A DNA stretch of 64,000 bases from Cytophagaceae bacterium (lineage in GTDB: Bacteria; Bacteroidota; Bacteroidia; Flavobacteriales; Flavobacteriaceae): the NCBI GenBank assembly GCA_002710685.1, contig PALD01000045.1:106273-170272 (forward strand), given 5' to 3'. The position numbers and the translations under genes are program-made. Below the pieces are notes generated by a model. It was given only the letters and a program-made list of their open reading frames with translations. It was not told the DNA's origin and made no database searches. Shown one piece after another: positions 24,649-33,400 of the stretch; the stretch's first letter is position 1; the number at the start of each line of letters is the position of its first letter.

Positions 24649-25769
24649 TTTTCGTCAAGCGAAAAGGTAAAGAGCTCAATGTTTTCTGATTTGCCCTTGA
24701 GCTCATATTCCCCCAGGCTCTTGGTCTGGATGTTTTTTGGGATGTAGGGCATGGCATTTTTATAATCAGATGAAGCAAGGATGTCCACATCACAATCATT
24801 GCATTGTGCCTGTATTCTTGCAGCGGTGTTCAAGGTATCTCCCGAAAATGCAATTTCCCTTTTGATTACACCCACTTCTCCCGTCATGACATTGCCCAGG
24901 TGTATGCCCACCTTAAAATCTGGCACGGCATAGTACTGGCTCAGGTAATAATGTCCACGTTGCTGTATGATCTTCTTCATTTCAAAAAAGCACCTGAGCA
25001 CATTGGTCTTGTAGAGGCCTTTTTTTTCTTTCCAGCTTACCACGACCTCATCGCCCACATACTGGTAAATTTCACCCCGGGTAAAGATAATGGCGGGGGT
25101 AATATCGTTGAAGAAATCCTTGAGGAAGTGAAAATAGCGTTCTTCTCCTATTTTCTCTGCAATTGTTGTCGCGCTGCGTATATCTATAAACATGAAGATG
25201 CGGCGCTCTTTTTTAGGCTGAAAATACTTGCCCAGCAAAAAATCAACAAAAACCCCGGGGCCATACTTATCATTAACCATCAAGATGATAAGGGTGGTTA
25301 TCACGACCACAAGCCATAACATGTAATTGCGCCAAAAGTAAAGCGTACCGTAAAAAACATACAGTTCATGCCATAGCTGCGGGTCAAAGACCCCCAGGTC
25401 AAGTTCAGTGGCACGGAGGTAGCCCACGCTGATGAGGGTAATTAAAAATGCCGCGATGGTATATGCGATAAAAATATTGAAGAGTGCCTTGCCATATGGA
25501 CTGTTGCGCAACCATTTTTCCATCAGGTTGATAGTGTAGAACCCACCCAGCAGGCCCGCCGCGATGCCCATGAGGTTGTTGGCCACAAACATGGAATGAA
25601 AATCATACCCAGATGTAAGCACATTATTGTTTCTGAGCAACAGGTACTCATAAAAGAAAAACAGGTTGGCAATCACGACCCAGGAGATAAAGATGAAGGT
25701 GCCCCGCTTTAGGAACTGTCTTCTTCTGGGATGGTTAAAAAATGGAAAGTTTTCCATATGCTTTTGCAA
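24636..25769 (-). CDS. membrane-bound class III adenylate/guanylate cyclase
   Basis: A 377-residue protein. About six membrane helices occupy residues 22-180, followed by a catalytic domain at about 190-370. The first metal-binding Asp is in FMFIDIRSATTIAEKIG, the second in YQYVGDEVVVSW. KVGIHLGNVMTGEVG and FSGDTLNTAARIQ complete the class III signature. The substrate (ATP or GTP) cannot be fixed by eye. The start is 25769 or the ATG four codons later. It overlaps the convergent NDH-2 gene by 13 bp. A Crp/Fnr protein at 62348 is a possible but unproven downstream partner. Confidence 0.85.
   Translation of the reverse strand: MQKHMENFPFFNHPRRRQFLKRGTFIFISWVVIANLFFFYEYLLLRNNNVLTSGYDFHSMFVANNLMGIAAGLLGGFYTINLMEKWLRNSPYGKALFNIFIAYTIAAFLITLISVGYLRATELDLGVFDPQLWHELYVFYGTLYFWRNYMLWLVVVITTLIILMVNDKYGPGVFVDFLLGKYFQPKKERRIFMFIDIRSATTIAEKIGEERYFHFLKDFFNDITPAIIFTRGEIYQYVGDEVVVSWKEKKGLYKTNVLRCFFEMKKIIQQRGHYYLSQYYAVPDFKVGIHLGNVMTGEVGVIKREIAFSGDTLNTAARIQAQCNDCDVDILASSDYKNAMPYIPKNIQTKSLGEYELKGKSENIELFTFSLDENQSS
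24649..24665. repeat. decayed palindrome TTTTCG-TCAAG-CGAAAA
   Basis: Lies at the 3' end of the cyclase gene, 1 nt past the NDH-2 stop. Outer arms match the TTTTCGC/GCGAAAA form; the inner C/G pair is lost. Confidence 0.4.
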
Positions 25770-25804
25770 AAGTGCTTACTGTAAAGGTGAGAAAAAAGAA
25801 AGGC

Positions 25805-25836
25805 AAAAAAAAGTCCTTTGGCTGCAGCCAAAGGAC
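25805..25836 (-). terminator. terminator of the T9SS protein gene, built on a 24-bp palindrome
   Basis: Positions 25813-25836 form a perfect 24-bp palindrome (half-site GTCCTTTGGCTG). On the minus strand it is followed by eight T residues, making an intrinsic terminator about 33 nt past the stop. Its core at 25817-25832 is TTTGGC-TGCA-GCCAAA, a member of the palindrome family. Confidence 0.8.
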
Positions 25837-25868
25837 CTCTTGTAATTTATGGCACTATGGGCTTAAAA

Positions 25869-27617
25869 CTAGCGCACTATCAATCTTTGTGAAGCCCCAC
25901 TTGCCAGGGTTATCACATACACACCGGGATTAAGGTTGGCCGTTTTGACCTCACGGGTCTCTATACCGCCTGAAACCTTGCGTCCCTGCATGTCATACAT
26001 GGCATAGGTTACCGGTTTCTTAAAATATGCAATACCTCCTGAAACTGGATTGGGGTAAACCCTGCTTCCCGCCTCAACTATAAAATTTTCAACGCCCAGG
26101 GTGATACCCAAATCATCTGCACTGCGGGGAGTAAAGTAATAATCCATATCAGTGTCATCACCATCAAAAGTATCATGGTCATATTGTACAATGACGCCCA
26201 CAGGGTCAAGGCTTGTATCAGGGATTTCTTCCCCTATATAATCTGCGCCATAAAATGTGGTCCACATTTCAAAAGCTCCTGAACCATCACTTAATGCGTA
26301 TACTTTGTTGGTTTCAAAAACACCTGTATTGTCATCAAAAGTTACTCCCATGATTTTAACGACCTCAGCTTCATAGGATTCTGGGTTAGCGCTGAGGTCT
26401 GTAAAGGTAACTTCTTGAGGTGTTATGTTGTTACCTGTGGAAGAAGCAGCACCGGGGTCCAGTACGGGTAAAAATTGAAGTAGGCCCCTGAACTCGCTTA
26501 ATGTTCCCACGATTCCCGTAACACCATCGCCTATGGTATAGTCTGTTGTGATTACACCTGCAGCATCATCTATTACAATGGCTGCCGTGGCATCTTCTAT
26601 ATATTTTTGATTCCTGTAAGATTGTGTAAATGTCACTATGGCTTCACCGGTAAGGTTGTAATAGGTGCCATCATTATTGCCAGCGCGTAGTGCGGCAATA
26701 TTGCCTACATTGGTTACGGTGGGAACGGTAACGGTAAGAGATTCGGTTTCACTTTCAACGACAGTACCTCCTACCAGAAGTTTAATAAGGATAGTGTTAC
26801 TGCCTTCAGTCACACCCGCATTAAATGGACTTGTGACATCTTCATATAATGTGCCGTTCACAGTAATGTCAACCTGATTTCCGGCAGCGTCAAAATCTAC
26901 ATTCATGGTGCTGAACTCTACATCAACTGCCGTAGAGAATGGAGCAAGAACATCACCATCAGATGGAGATAAAAGTGTCAGGCTAGGTTCGGCACTTGCC
27001 GTGGTGGTATAAGTGCCTAACGGAAATGGATTTGAAGCCGTGGTGTTTGTAGTCTCTCCATCAAGCGCATTAGGTCCACTGTAGCTCCAGTTACCTGGCA
27101 TAAATGTAGTTCCATCTGGACCTGTGCCATTAATCCTGTATGCCCAGCCATCAAGGTATTCCCAAGATTCTCCAGAACCATCAACATCAGCAAAGCCAAA
27201 TACATCTATCAAATTACCGGAAAGATTTCCTGAGCCATCATCTGATACATTATCATAAAGCTCAACGGTATCGTCACCATTAATACCAAGCTCACCTGTA
27301 ATAAAGTCAGGATCAAACCCAAAAAACTCGTTAAAGCCTACGCGGTCCTGATTATCAATATAAGTAATGTATAGGAAATCACCAGCTGTTGCAGCTCCAG
27401 ATAAAGCAAATTCTGGGCCATCACTTCCGTTTCCATTTGAAGCAACACCAATTGCATAGCTAGATAGATCAGCAATATCAGCATTGACATAAACTTCTAC
27501 GGATTTTGGAACACCTCCGCTCAGGGGACCATCAACCACTCCCGTGATAATGAGGTCTTGTGCATATCCAGTAATACTGAATAGGATAGAAAGAATTAAA
27601 ATGTAAAGTTTTTTCAT
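25869..27617 (-). CDS. T9SS-secreted multidomain protein with lamin-tail-like domain
   Basis: A 582-residue protein with signal peptide MKKLYILILSILFSITGYAQ. Residues 20-190 contain a lamin-tail-like domain (LIITGVVDGP, SVEVYVNADIADLSSYAIG, DTVELYDN). An Ig-like segment (SLTLLSPSDGDVLAPF) is followed by an OB-fold-like region at about 310-480 (GEAIVTFTQSYRNQKYIED). The C-terminal type A sorting domain begins at SRVYPNPVSGG and ends in LIVR. It is exported across the outer membrane by T9SS. This domain set is frequent in flavobacterial surface proteins and secreted nucleases, but no catalytic domain is visible. Confidence 0.82.
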   Translation of the reverse strand: MKKLYILILSILFSITGYAQDLIITGVVDGPLSGGVPKSVEVYVNADIADLSSYAIGVASNGNGSDGPEFALSGAATAGDFLYITYIDNQDRVGFNEFFGFDPDFITGELGINGDDTVELYDNVSDDGSGNLSGNLIDVFGFADVDGSGESWEYLDGWAYRINGTGPDGTTFMPGNWSYSGPNALDGETTNTTASNPFPLGTYTTTASAEPSLTLLSPSDGDVLAPFSTAVDVEFSTMNVDFDAAGNQVDITVNGTLYEDVTSPFNAGVTEGSNTILIKLLVGGTVVESETESLTVTVPTVTNVGNIAALRAGNNDGTYYNLTGEAIVTFTQSYRNQKYIEDATAAIVIDDAAGVITTDYTIGDGVTGIVGTLSEFRGLLQFLPVLDPGAASSTGNNITPQEVTFTDLSANPESYEAEVVKIMGVTFDDNTGVFETNKVYALSDGSGAFEMWTTFYGADYIGEEIPDTSLDPVGVIVQYDHDTFDGDDTDMDYYFTPRSADDLGITLGVENFIVEAGSRVYPNPVSGGIAYFKKPVTYAMYDMQGRKVSGGIETREVKTANLNPGVYVITLASGASQRLIVR

Positions 27618-27734
27618 AAAATATGATTTAAAATAAAGATAGTATTGTTACAAATCTAAGGTTTACATAAGAGAATAATAATGGTTTTCATGTTAATCTA
27701 ATGTAATATTTCGCCTTAAGGCATTGATGTTGAA

Positions 27735-28151
27735 TCAATGATATTTTTCCCTCATGTATTTTACAGATTCTTCAATAAGCTGTTTTAAAATTGATAAATC
27801 TACATCAGCAAGTTTATTGATATATAGGCAGGAGGCACCGGTTTTATGCTTGCCCAGCTGCTGCATGAGGTATTCATGTTGTTTAAATCCGGGCATGATG
27901 TAGATTGATAGGTTTTGCTTGCGGGGGGAGAAGCCCGTGAGCGGGAAATCGCCCTCGCGGCCACTTGCATATTTGTAATGGTATTGTCCATACCCCACGA
28001 TACTGGTGCCCCACATTACCGCGGGCTCCCACATGATGTTGTTGAAGAGTTCATAAAGAGCCAGGGCATCCTTGCGGCGCGCTTTATGCTCTACAGCGTT
28101 CAAGAAATCCAGTACACTGGCCTTGTTAGGACGTGTTTTGTTTTCGGCCAT
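27735..28151 (-). CDS. DUF1801 domain protein
   Basis: A 138-residue cytosolic protein starting MAENKTRPNKASVLDFL. The DUF1801 hallmarks are EPAVMWGTSIVGYGQYHYKY and NLSIYIMPGF, followed by GASCLYINKLADVDL. This small YdhG-like fold has no proven activity. The ATG lies 1 nt after the stop of the upstream YdeI-like gene (TGATATG), so translation is probably coupled. The longer upstream reading frame is inside the neighbour and was rejected. Confidence 0.8.
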   Translation of the reverse strand: MAENKTRPNKASVLDFLNAVEHKARRKDALALYELFNNIMWEPAVMWGTSIVGYGQYHYKYASGREGDFPLTGFSPRKQNLSIYIMPGFKQHEYLMQQLGKHKTGASCLYINKLADVDLSILKQLIEESVKYMREKYH

Positions 28152-28152
28152 A

Positions 28153-28755
28153 TCAACAGTTTTTATATTTGTCGTGCAAGCCCTGGCCCGCCAGGATAAG
28201 CGGGATGGCCTTCTCCAGCCTGCGCTGCCTTGTCGCCTCCTGTTTTGCGCCAGCGATGTGTTCTGCATATTCTTTTTGCCTGCCCGGGGTCAGGTTGTTG
28301 AACGCTTGTTTGAGGTCTTCCTGTGCGTCCATGGCCCTTGATAGCTCCCCGGGGAGCTGCGTGACTTTTTTAATGGGTTTTACCGGTTTTATCTCCCTGC
28401 CCATTTTTTGGTTTGTTATGGCTTCCGCCAAATATGCCCCGAGCAGTTTTTCATCAATGTCATGCTCTTTGTCATACCGCAATTGCCGTAGTGCCCTGGT
28501 CTTCCCTTCCTGAGCATTATGGAGTGCCCCTGCCGCGTCCTTGAGCAGCGCCCCATTGAAGAACCATACCCCATAATGATGCTTAAAAACACCTAGTCCC
28601 ACCACGTTTTTTCCATTGATGGTGTAGATGGGGGCATTCCACTTAAAGTCTTCTTCAAGTTCAGTGGCTGAGATGATTTCGCGCAAGCGCCTTAATTGGT
28701 CCATAAAGGGCTTATCTTTAGCAAAATAGGTTTCTAGTTTTTCTTTTTTATCCAT
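28153..28755 (-). CDS. YdeI/OmpD-associated family protein with DUF1801 domain
   Basis: A 200-residue protein. The N-terminal DUF1801-type domain has FKWNAPIYTINGKNVVGLG and YGVWFFNGALL. The C-terminal basic helical part (about 140-200, LSRAMDAQEDLKQAFNNL, ending in LAGQGLHDKYKNC) is the YdeI/OmpD-associated segment. Related proteins have been linked to resistance against cationic peptides, but function here is unproven. It forms a two-gene operon with the DUF1801 gene downstream, giving two paralogous DUF1801 domains in tandem. Confidence 0.8.
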   Translation of the reverse strand: MDKKEKLETYFAKDKPFMDQLRRLREIISATELEEDFKWNAPIYTINGKNVVGLGVFKHHYGVWFFNGALLKDAAGALHNAQEGKTRALRQLRYDKEHDIDEKLLGAYLAEAITNQKMGREIKPVKPIKKVTQLPGELSRAMDAQEDLKQAFNNLTPGRQKEYAEHIAGAKQEATRQRRLEKAIPLILAGQGLHDKYKNC

Positions 28756-28833
28756 ATGTCATCTGCTTGTTTCTTGCTTAAAAATAGCATAAAAATTTAA
28801 CTAAAAAATTAACTATGAAAATGGTCTTCAATG

Positions 28834-28863
28834 TTGATGGAATCCATTTTTAATTTACTTTAG
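28834..28863 (+). promoter_or_regulatory. Bacteroidota-type promoter of the lysine-rich mini-gene
   Basis: TTG at 28834-28836, a 19-nt spacer, and TACTTTAG at 28856-28863. The consensus is TTG-N19-TANNTTTG, so there is one mismatch inside the second box and a perfect spacer. Transcription would begin about 20 nt before the ATG at 28889. Confidence 0.6.
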
Positions 28864-28888
28864 ACTAGGTTTTAAAACCAATTATACA

Positions 28889-28966
28889 ATGGCAACAGAT
28901 AAGTCAAAAAAGCAGCCTAAACAAGCTCCTAAAAAAGCTCCTGCTACTCCTCAAAAGAAGAAGTAA
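28889..28966 (+). CDS. 25-residue lysine/proline/alanine-rich mini-protein
   Basis: The open frame starts MATDKSKKQPKQAPKK and ends ATPQKKK. Nine of 25 residues are Lys, with Ala, Pro and Gln making up most of the rest, so it is strongly basic and disordered like a histone-H1-type tail. It is framed by a good promoter 25 bp upstream and a strong intrinsic terminator 47 bp downstream, an independent transcription unit of about 180 nt. I do not recognise the family. The transcript could also be a small RNA in which the ORF is incidental. Nucleic-acid binding is a guess from charge alone. Confidence 0.55.
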   Translation: MATDKSKKQPKQAPKKAPATPQKKK

Positions 28967-29012
28967 GGCTGGCATGCAGGGTTCATCAAGGATGGGCCAC
29001 GGTTATGCAACA

Positions 29013-29050
29013 AAAGCCATCTGAATCAAAACTTCAGATGGCTTTTTATT
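29013..29050 (+). terminator. strong intrinsic terminator of the mini-gene
   Basis: AAAGCCATCTGAA (29013-29025) pairs perfectly with TTCAGATGGCTTT (29033-29045) around a 7-nt loop, followed by a T-rich tail. Confidence 0.85.
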
Positions 29051-29336
29051 TGGCATTGATCAAGCTATGAAAAGTATTTTTTGTTAAATTCAAATATTTT
29101 TAAAAATATTTATATTATTTAAAAGTATATTTTAATGATATCTGAAAAAAATAAATGACATTTTAATGATTTTTAGTTTTTTTTAAGATTTATTGAAAAT
29201 TTAATATATTTTTGATTTCCCTTAAATTATGATTAGTCCCCATATCTAATCATTACCCCCCTAAGTAGTTACACCTGCTTTTTTGTGGCTTATTTCCGCA
29301 TGGTATTGCTATGCGCTAACTTAAAAACAAGCCCTT
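29051..29336. other. AT-rich upstream region of the surface-protein cluster
   Basis: No gene is seen. It contains an AT-only 20-bp palindrome at 29092-29111, probably compositional, and a better inverted repeat at 29229-29253, listed separately. Confidence 0.5.
29229..29253. promoter_or_regulatory. 8-bp inverted repeat upstream of the surface-protein cluster
   Basis: ATGATTAG (29229-29236) and CTAATCAT (29246-29253) are perfect arms around TCCCCATAT, about 85 bp before the first ATG. This is a candidate operator; the regulator is unknown. Confidence 0.4.
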
Positions 29337-29846
29337 ATGATGAATGATTACCCCAGGAGGCATTTTATACAAAAGTGTTCCCTATTTACAGTTGCTTTGT
29401 GTACCGTGCCCTCAACATTTGCATCTTCTAAGAATAATGTTGTTATGGGCAATCAAGTGGACCTCGCCTCTGGTCTTGTGCCCCAGGTGCTGATCACGGG
29501 AACGGTATATGATAAAGAAACCTTACTGCCACAGGCAAATTGCCTGATCGATGTTTTTCCCCGCAAGGGTTTTAAATGGTTTTCTAAAAACCGTGGCACG
29601 GTGGTTACTGATGTTAATGGTTTTTATGCCATAACGCTTGATGCACCTCCACAAGGCCCTAAAATGAAGCATATAGATCTTGACCTGGTACATGAAGATG
29701 GCAGGGCCACCAGTACCAGGCTTTACCTTTTTTCTCAGGGAGTGAATATAGACGGGAATCATTATGCCGCAAACCACAGGCTGGGAGAAGCATGCCTGCC
29801 CAGGTTTCTTGGTAAAGACCAGATTGAATTTAACACGACTATTTAA
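29337..29846 (+). CDS. exported transthyretin-like (dioxygenase-fold) protein
   Basis: A 169-residue protein. The N-terminus MMNDYPRRHFIQKCSLFTVA resembles a twin-arginine signal (RRxFIxK). A single beta-sandwich domain follows, with ITGTVYDKETLLPQANC near residue 50, VVTDVNGFYAITLDAPP, and HIDLDLVHEDGRATSTRLYLF. This resembles the C-terminal part of intradiol dioxygenases and other transthyretin-like folds. The Tyr/His iron ligands of active dioxygenases are not evident, so a structural or binding role is more likely. It is the first gene of a surface-protein cluster. Confidence 0.55.
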   Translation: MMNDYPRRHFIQKCSLFTVALCTVPSTFASSKNNVVMGNQVDLASGLVPQVLITGTVYDKETLLPQANCLIDVFPRKGFKWFSKNRGTVVTDVNGFYAITLDAPPQGPKMKHIDLDLVHEDGRATSTRLYLFSQGVNIDGNHYAANHRLGEACLPRFLGKDQIEFNTTI

Positions 29847-29868
29847 CCAACCGAAAAATCAAAATATC

Positions 29869-30411
29869 ATGGAACTTTATTTAGGACAAATAATTTTAGT
29901 AGGATTTAATTTTGCCCCCAGGGGCACCGCGAGCTGTGATGGTCAACTATTGGCAATTTCTCAAAACCAAGCTCTTTTTTCTCTTTTAGGAACTATTTAT
30001 GGAGGGGACGGCAGGACAACCTTTGCCCTGCCAGATTTAAGGAGCAGGGTGCCCGTTCACCAGGGCCAGGGACCGGGATATACAAATAGGCCTATAGGAT
30101 CAAGAGGAGGTCAAGAATCTACAACACTGGGAGTGCCTAACTTACCACCACACAGCCACATTTTAAAAGCTAATGCTTCAAATGCCACATCATCCACTCC
30201 AGTCGCTGGGCAATCGCTGGCAGCTCATGGGGTTGCTGATGGCCGTACATTTGATCCTGTTAATGGGTACGTTTCTGGAGACCCCACTATAGATTTAAAT
30301 ACCAAATCCATTGGACTAACGGGTAGCGGTACATCTTTTAACAACATGCAGCCTTATCTAACCATGCACTACGTGATTGCTACTCAAGGAATTTTTCCAT
30401 CAAGAAGTTAA
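29869..30411 (+). CDS. phage tail collar domain protein (microcystin-dependent-protein-like)
   Basis: A 180-residue protein starting MELYLGQIILVGFNFAPRG. The collar signature is GTASCDGQLLAISQNQALFS, LLGTIYGGDGRTTFALPDLR and GVPNLPPHSH; the ending NNMQPYLTMHYVIATQG is also typical. Phage use this domain in short tail fibres, but free-standing chromosomal copies such as MdpB-type proteins are common, and no other phage gene lies nearby. It has no classical signal peptide. The short spacing to the flanking exported proteins suggests one operon. The start at 29869 is chosen because collar homology begins there. Confidence 0.85.
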   Translation: MELYLGQIILVGFNFAPRGTASCDGQLLAISQNQALFSLLGTIYGGDGRTTFALPDLRSRVPVHQGQGPGYTNRPIGSRGGQESTTLGVPNLPPHSHILKANASNATSSTPVAGQSLAAHGVADGRTFDPVNGYVSGDPTIDLNTKSIGLTGSGTSFNNMQPYLTMHYVIATQGIFPSRS

Positions 30412-30421
30412 TTGTAAAAAA

Positions 30422-33400
30422 ATGAAAAAAAAATACTTTTTAGATTATAAGGGAGCAGTATGGCTCTTGTTTTTTCTCGCACTGGGGTGGAATACCTGCT
30501 CATATGCGCAGATAACTGAAGATTTTGAAAATGAAACCCCAGGAAGCACCTCGTTCTCAGAAGGCGGTATAAATTTTACCGTATCTGGTAATCAATTTGA
30601 TGTTGAGACCTTTGCCACCTATGGCTATAACCAGACAAGTAACTACCTGGATAATTATGGCAATCCTGGACTTAATCAAACCTATACCATTGCCATAAAC
30701 CCCTCTACAGCGCAATTTACGGTCAATAGCCTGTATTTATTTGTTGCACTTTCAGGAGATGATTTTGCTTCAGGTGATGGTACGGTGACCTTTACCGGTA
30801 AAAATGATGGAGCAATCGTTTTTCAATTCATAAAATCTGATTTTCCAGATAATCCTACATCCACAACCCCTGGTACCAATAATGGTTATACATATATCGA
30901 CCTTTCAGCTTATGGTGATATGAATATTGATCAACTGCAGTTCACACTGGGCGGCAATTATAAATATCTGTCTGTTGACCACTTTGTTTTTGATATGGCT
31001 GTCGCCGAAAGTGACCCGCCAGAAGTTGATGCGATTACAGTGGTAGGGACACCATTGACCTTAGCAGAAACCGTTCAGTTTCAAGTAGAATTCAATGAGG
31101 ATGCATTTAATGTAACCACAGATGATTTTATCATCGATGCCACCGGTGGCGTGACGGGCACAATTTCCGCGATAAGCGGTACAGGAGATACCTACACGGT
31201 AACCATATCTGGCATAACGGGAGAAGGAACATTGAGCCTAGACCTTAAAGGGGCAAATGATATTGCTGATGCCTTGGGGAACTCACCGGCCCTGGCATAT
31301 ACCGCAGGAGAAACACACTATGTGGGGCGATGTTATGTAGAAACCTTTGAAGGATACTCCATGGGAGCAAGTACCTTTACCAGCAATGGTGTTGAATTCA
31401 CAACGGGAACATCAAGTTTTTCCGTAGAGAACTTTGAAGGTGCAGGTGTTGAAGACTCAGGTTTTTTTCTTAGTAACTTTAGTGATACCGGTACGGGCAA
31501 GACCTATTCCATAAGCAGTACAAGTGTATTTACGGTAGAAGATCTATATGCCTATGTATCAGCAGACAGTGATGGCAGTACACCAGGTGCATCGGGCAGT
31601 GTGACCTTTGTGGGTAAATTATCAGGAACTACTCAATTTACACACCTTGTAGATAGTGGATTCAACACAGATTTTGATGTCGAGAATGGTTTCAACTATA
31701 TAGATTTTGAAGAAAACGGTGCCGTCAATATTGATGAAATGCAAATCATCCTAGGTGGGGCATTTCAATATATAGCAATTGATAACCTGCAGCATTGCGC
31801 TGAGGTGGCTGATGAGGATCCGCCCATCGTTCAGAGCATCAATCTTGTGGGAAATCCAGATGCCTCAGCAACCACGATTTCATATCTGGTTAGTTTTAAT
31901 GAAGATGCATTTAATGTTACCCTAGATGATTTTGAACTGGCCACGACAGGTACGGTTAGCGCAGGTCTGGGGTCTATCTCGGGAAGCGGCATGGTGTACA
32001 CCGTAACCGTGAATTCATTGATTGGGGAGGGGTCGGTAAGATTAAACTTAAAGGCCTCCACTGATATTGAAGATGGGTCTGGGTACTCTGGGGTGACACC
32101 CTTTACCGGTCAAGAACATATAGTTTCAGATTGTTTTGTGGAAACCTTTGAATCTGTTGATGTAGGAACAAATACTTTCACAAACAATGGAATTGATTTT
32201 TGGGCCTATGACCCATACACAGCAGAAGCTACATTTAATGTGGAAGAAATTGAAAATGGGGGAGCAGGTGATTCAGATAGGTTTATGAGCAATAGTGCTG
32301 GACCCGGTACCTCTGCTAGCTATCAATACGGTATTTATGCCGTTGATAGTGAAGTTACCTTCCTTATGAAATCTATTGAGATCTATGTTTCATCATTTGC
32401 TGATGGTAGCCTTCCTACTGATGAGGGTACACTAACGGTTAGTGGAATCAAAGATGGTGTAATAATATACACCTTTACTCCTTCAATAACATACCCTACA
32501 TCTTTAGAGGGCTCAGACAATGGATTTGTTAAGATTGACTTTGCTACTGCAGGACCAATGGATTACAGTACGATTAGGGTTGACGGATTTTTTATTTCGC
32601 TCGACCAGAGCGTATCTACACCATTTAAATATCTTGGAGTAGATAATTTTAAATTTTGTACAAGCCAGGATTTCACTTATGCCAGTGGAGCGTGGTCTCC
32701 CGCTGACCCCGTGGGCAATGCCACACCCCAAGACAATATTTTAGTGGTCGATGGCACGGCTACACTGGTTTCAGATATTGAGGTGGCAGACATTACCATA
32801 AACAGTGGTGCAGCCTTTGAAATGGGGGGCAGGCTGACCCTTAATGGTGATATCAACAACAATGGTAGTTTCAGTTTTATCGATAACGCATCATATACCG
32901 GGACCTTGGGACCAGTCGATCCTGCTTCATCCATCAACGGAGATATTACCATACAACAGTATTTTGGCGATTCTCCTGAAGCCCGGCGGGCATTTAGGTT
33001 TGTTTCTTCGGCGGTATCATCTACCGAAAATATAAATATGAACTGGCAAGAAGGTGCTTCCAGCGCAAGCGAAAACCCTAACCCGCCTTTTGGGGTCTTT
33101 ATCACAGGGTCAGTAACGGGAGAAAATGGCTTTGATGCGACCCCTACGGGAAATCCCTCGCTATTTGATTTTGACAACTCAAATCAATCCTGGAACTCTG
33201 TATCAAACACAAACATCAATAAAGTAGTGGGCGGAAAAGCTTACAGGCTCTTCATACGTGGTGATAGGACCATTGAACTAACAAACAATGCTACACCTCC
33301 CACAGCAGCCACTATCAGGACAACGGGGGCCCTGCTCACGGGGGTGGTTGATGCGGGTACAATGGGCACCACTGCAGATGATTATAATTTCTTTGGCAAC

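Noticed and set aside
29092..29111. 20-bp AT-only perfect palindrome
   Set aside because: Likely in such AT-rich DNA by composition; no other feature supports function.
29869..30411. Possible prophage, from the tail-collar domain
   Set aside because: No capsid, portal, integrase, lysis or other tail genes nearby; neighbours are T9SS surface proteins.
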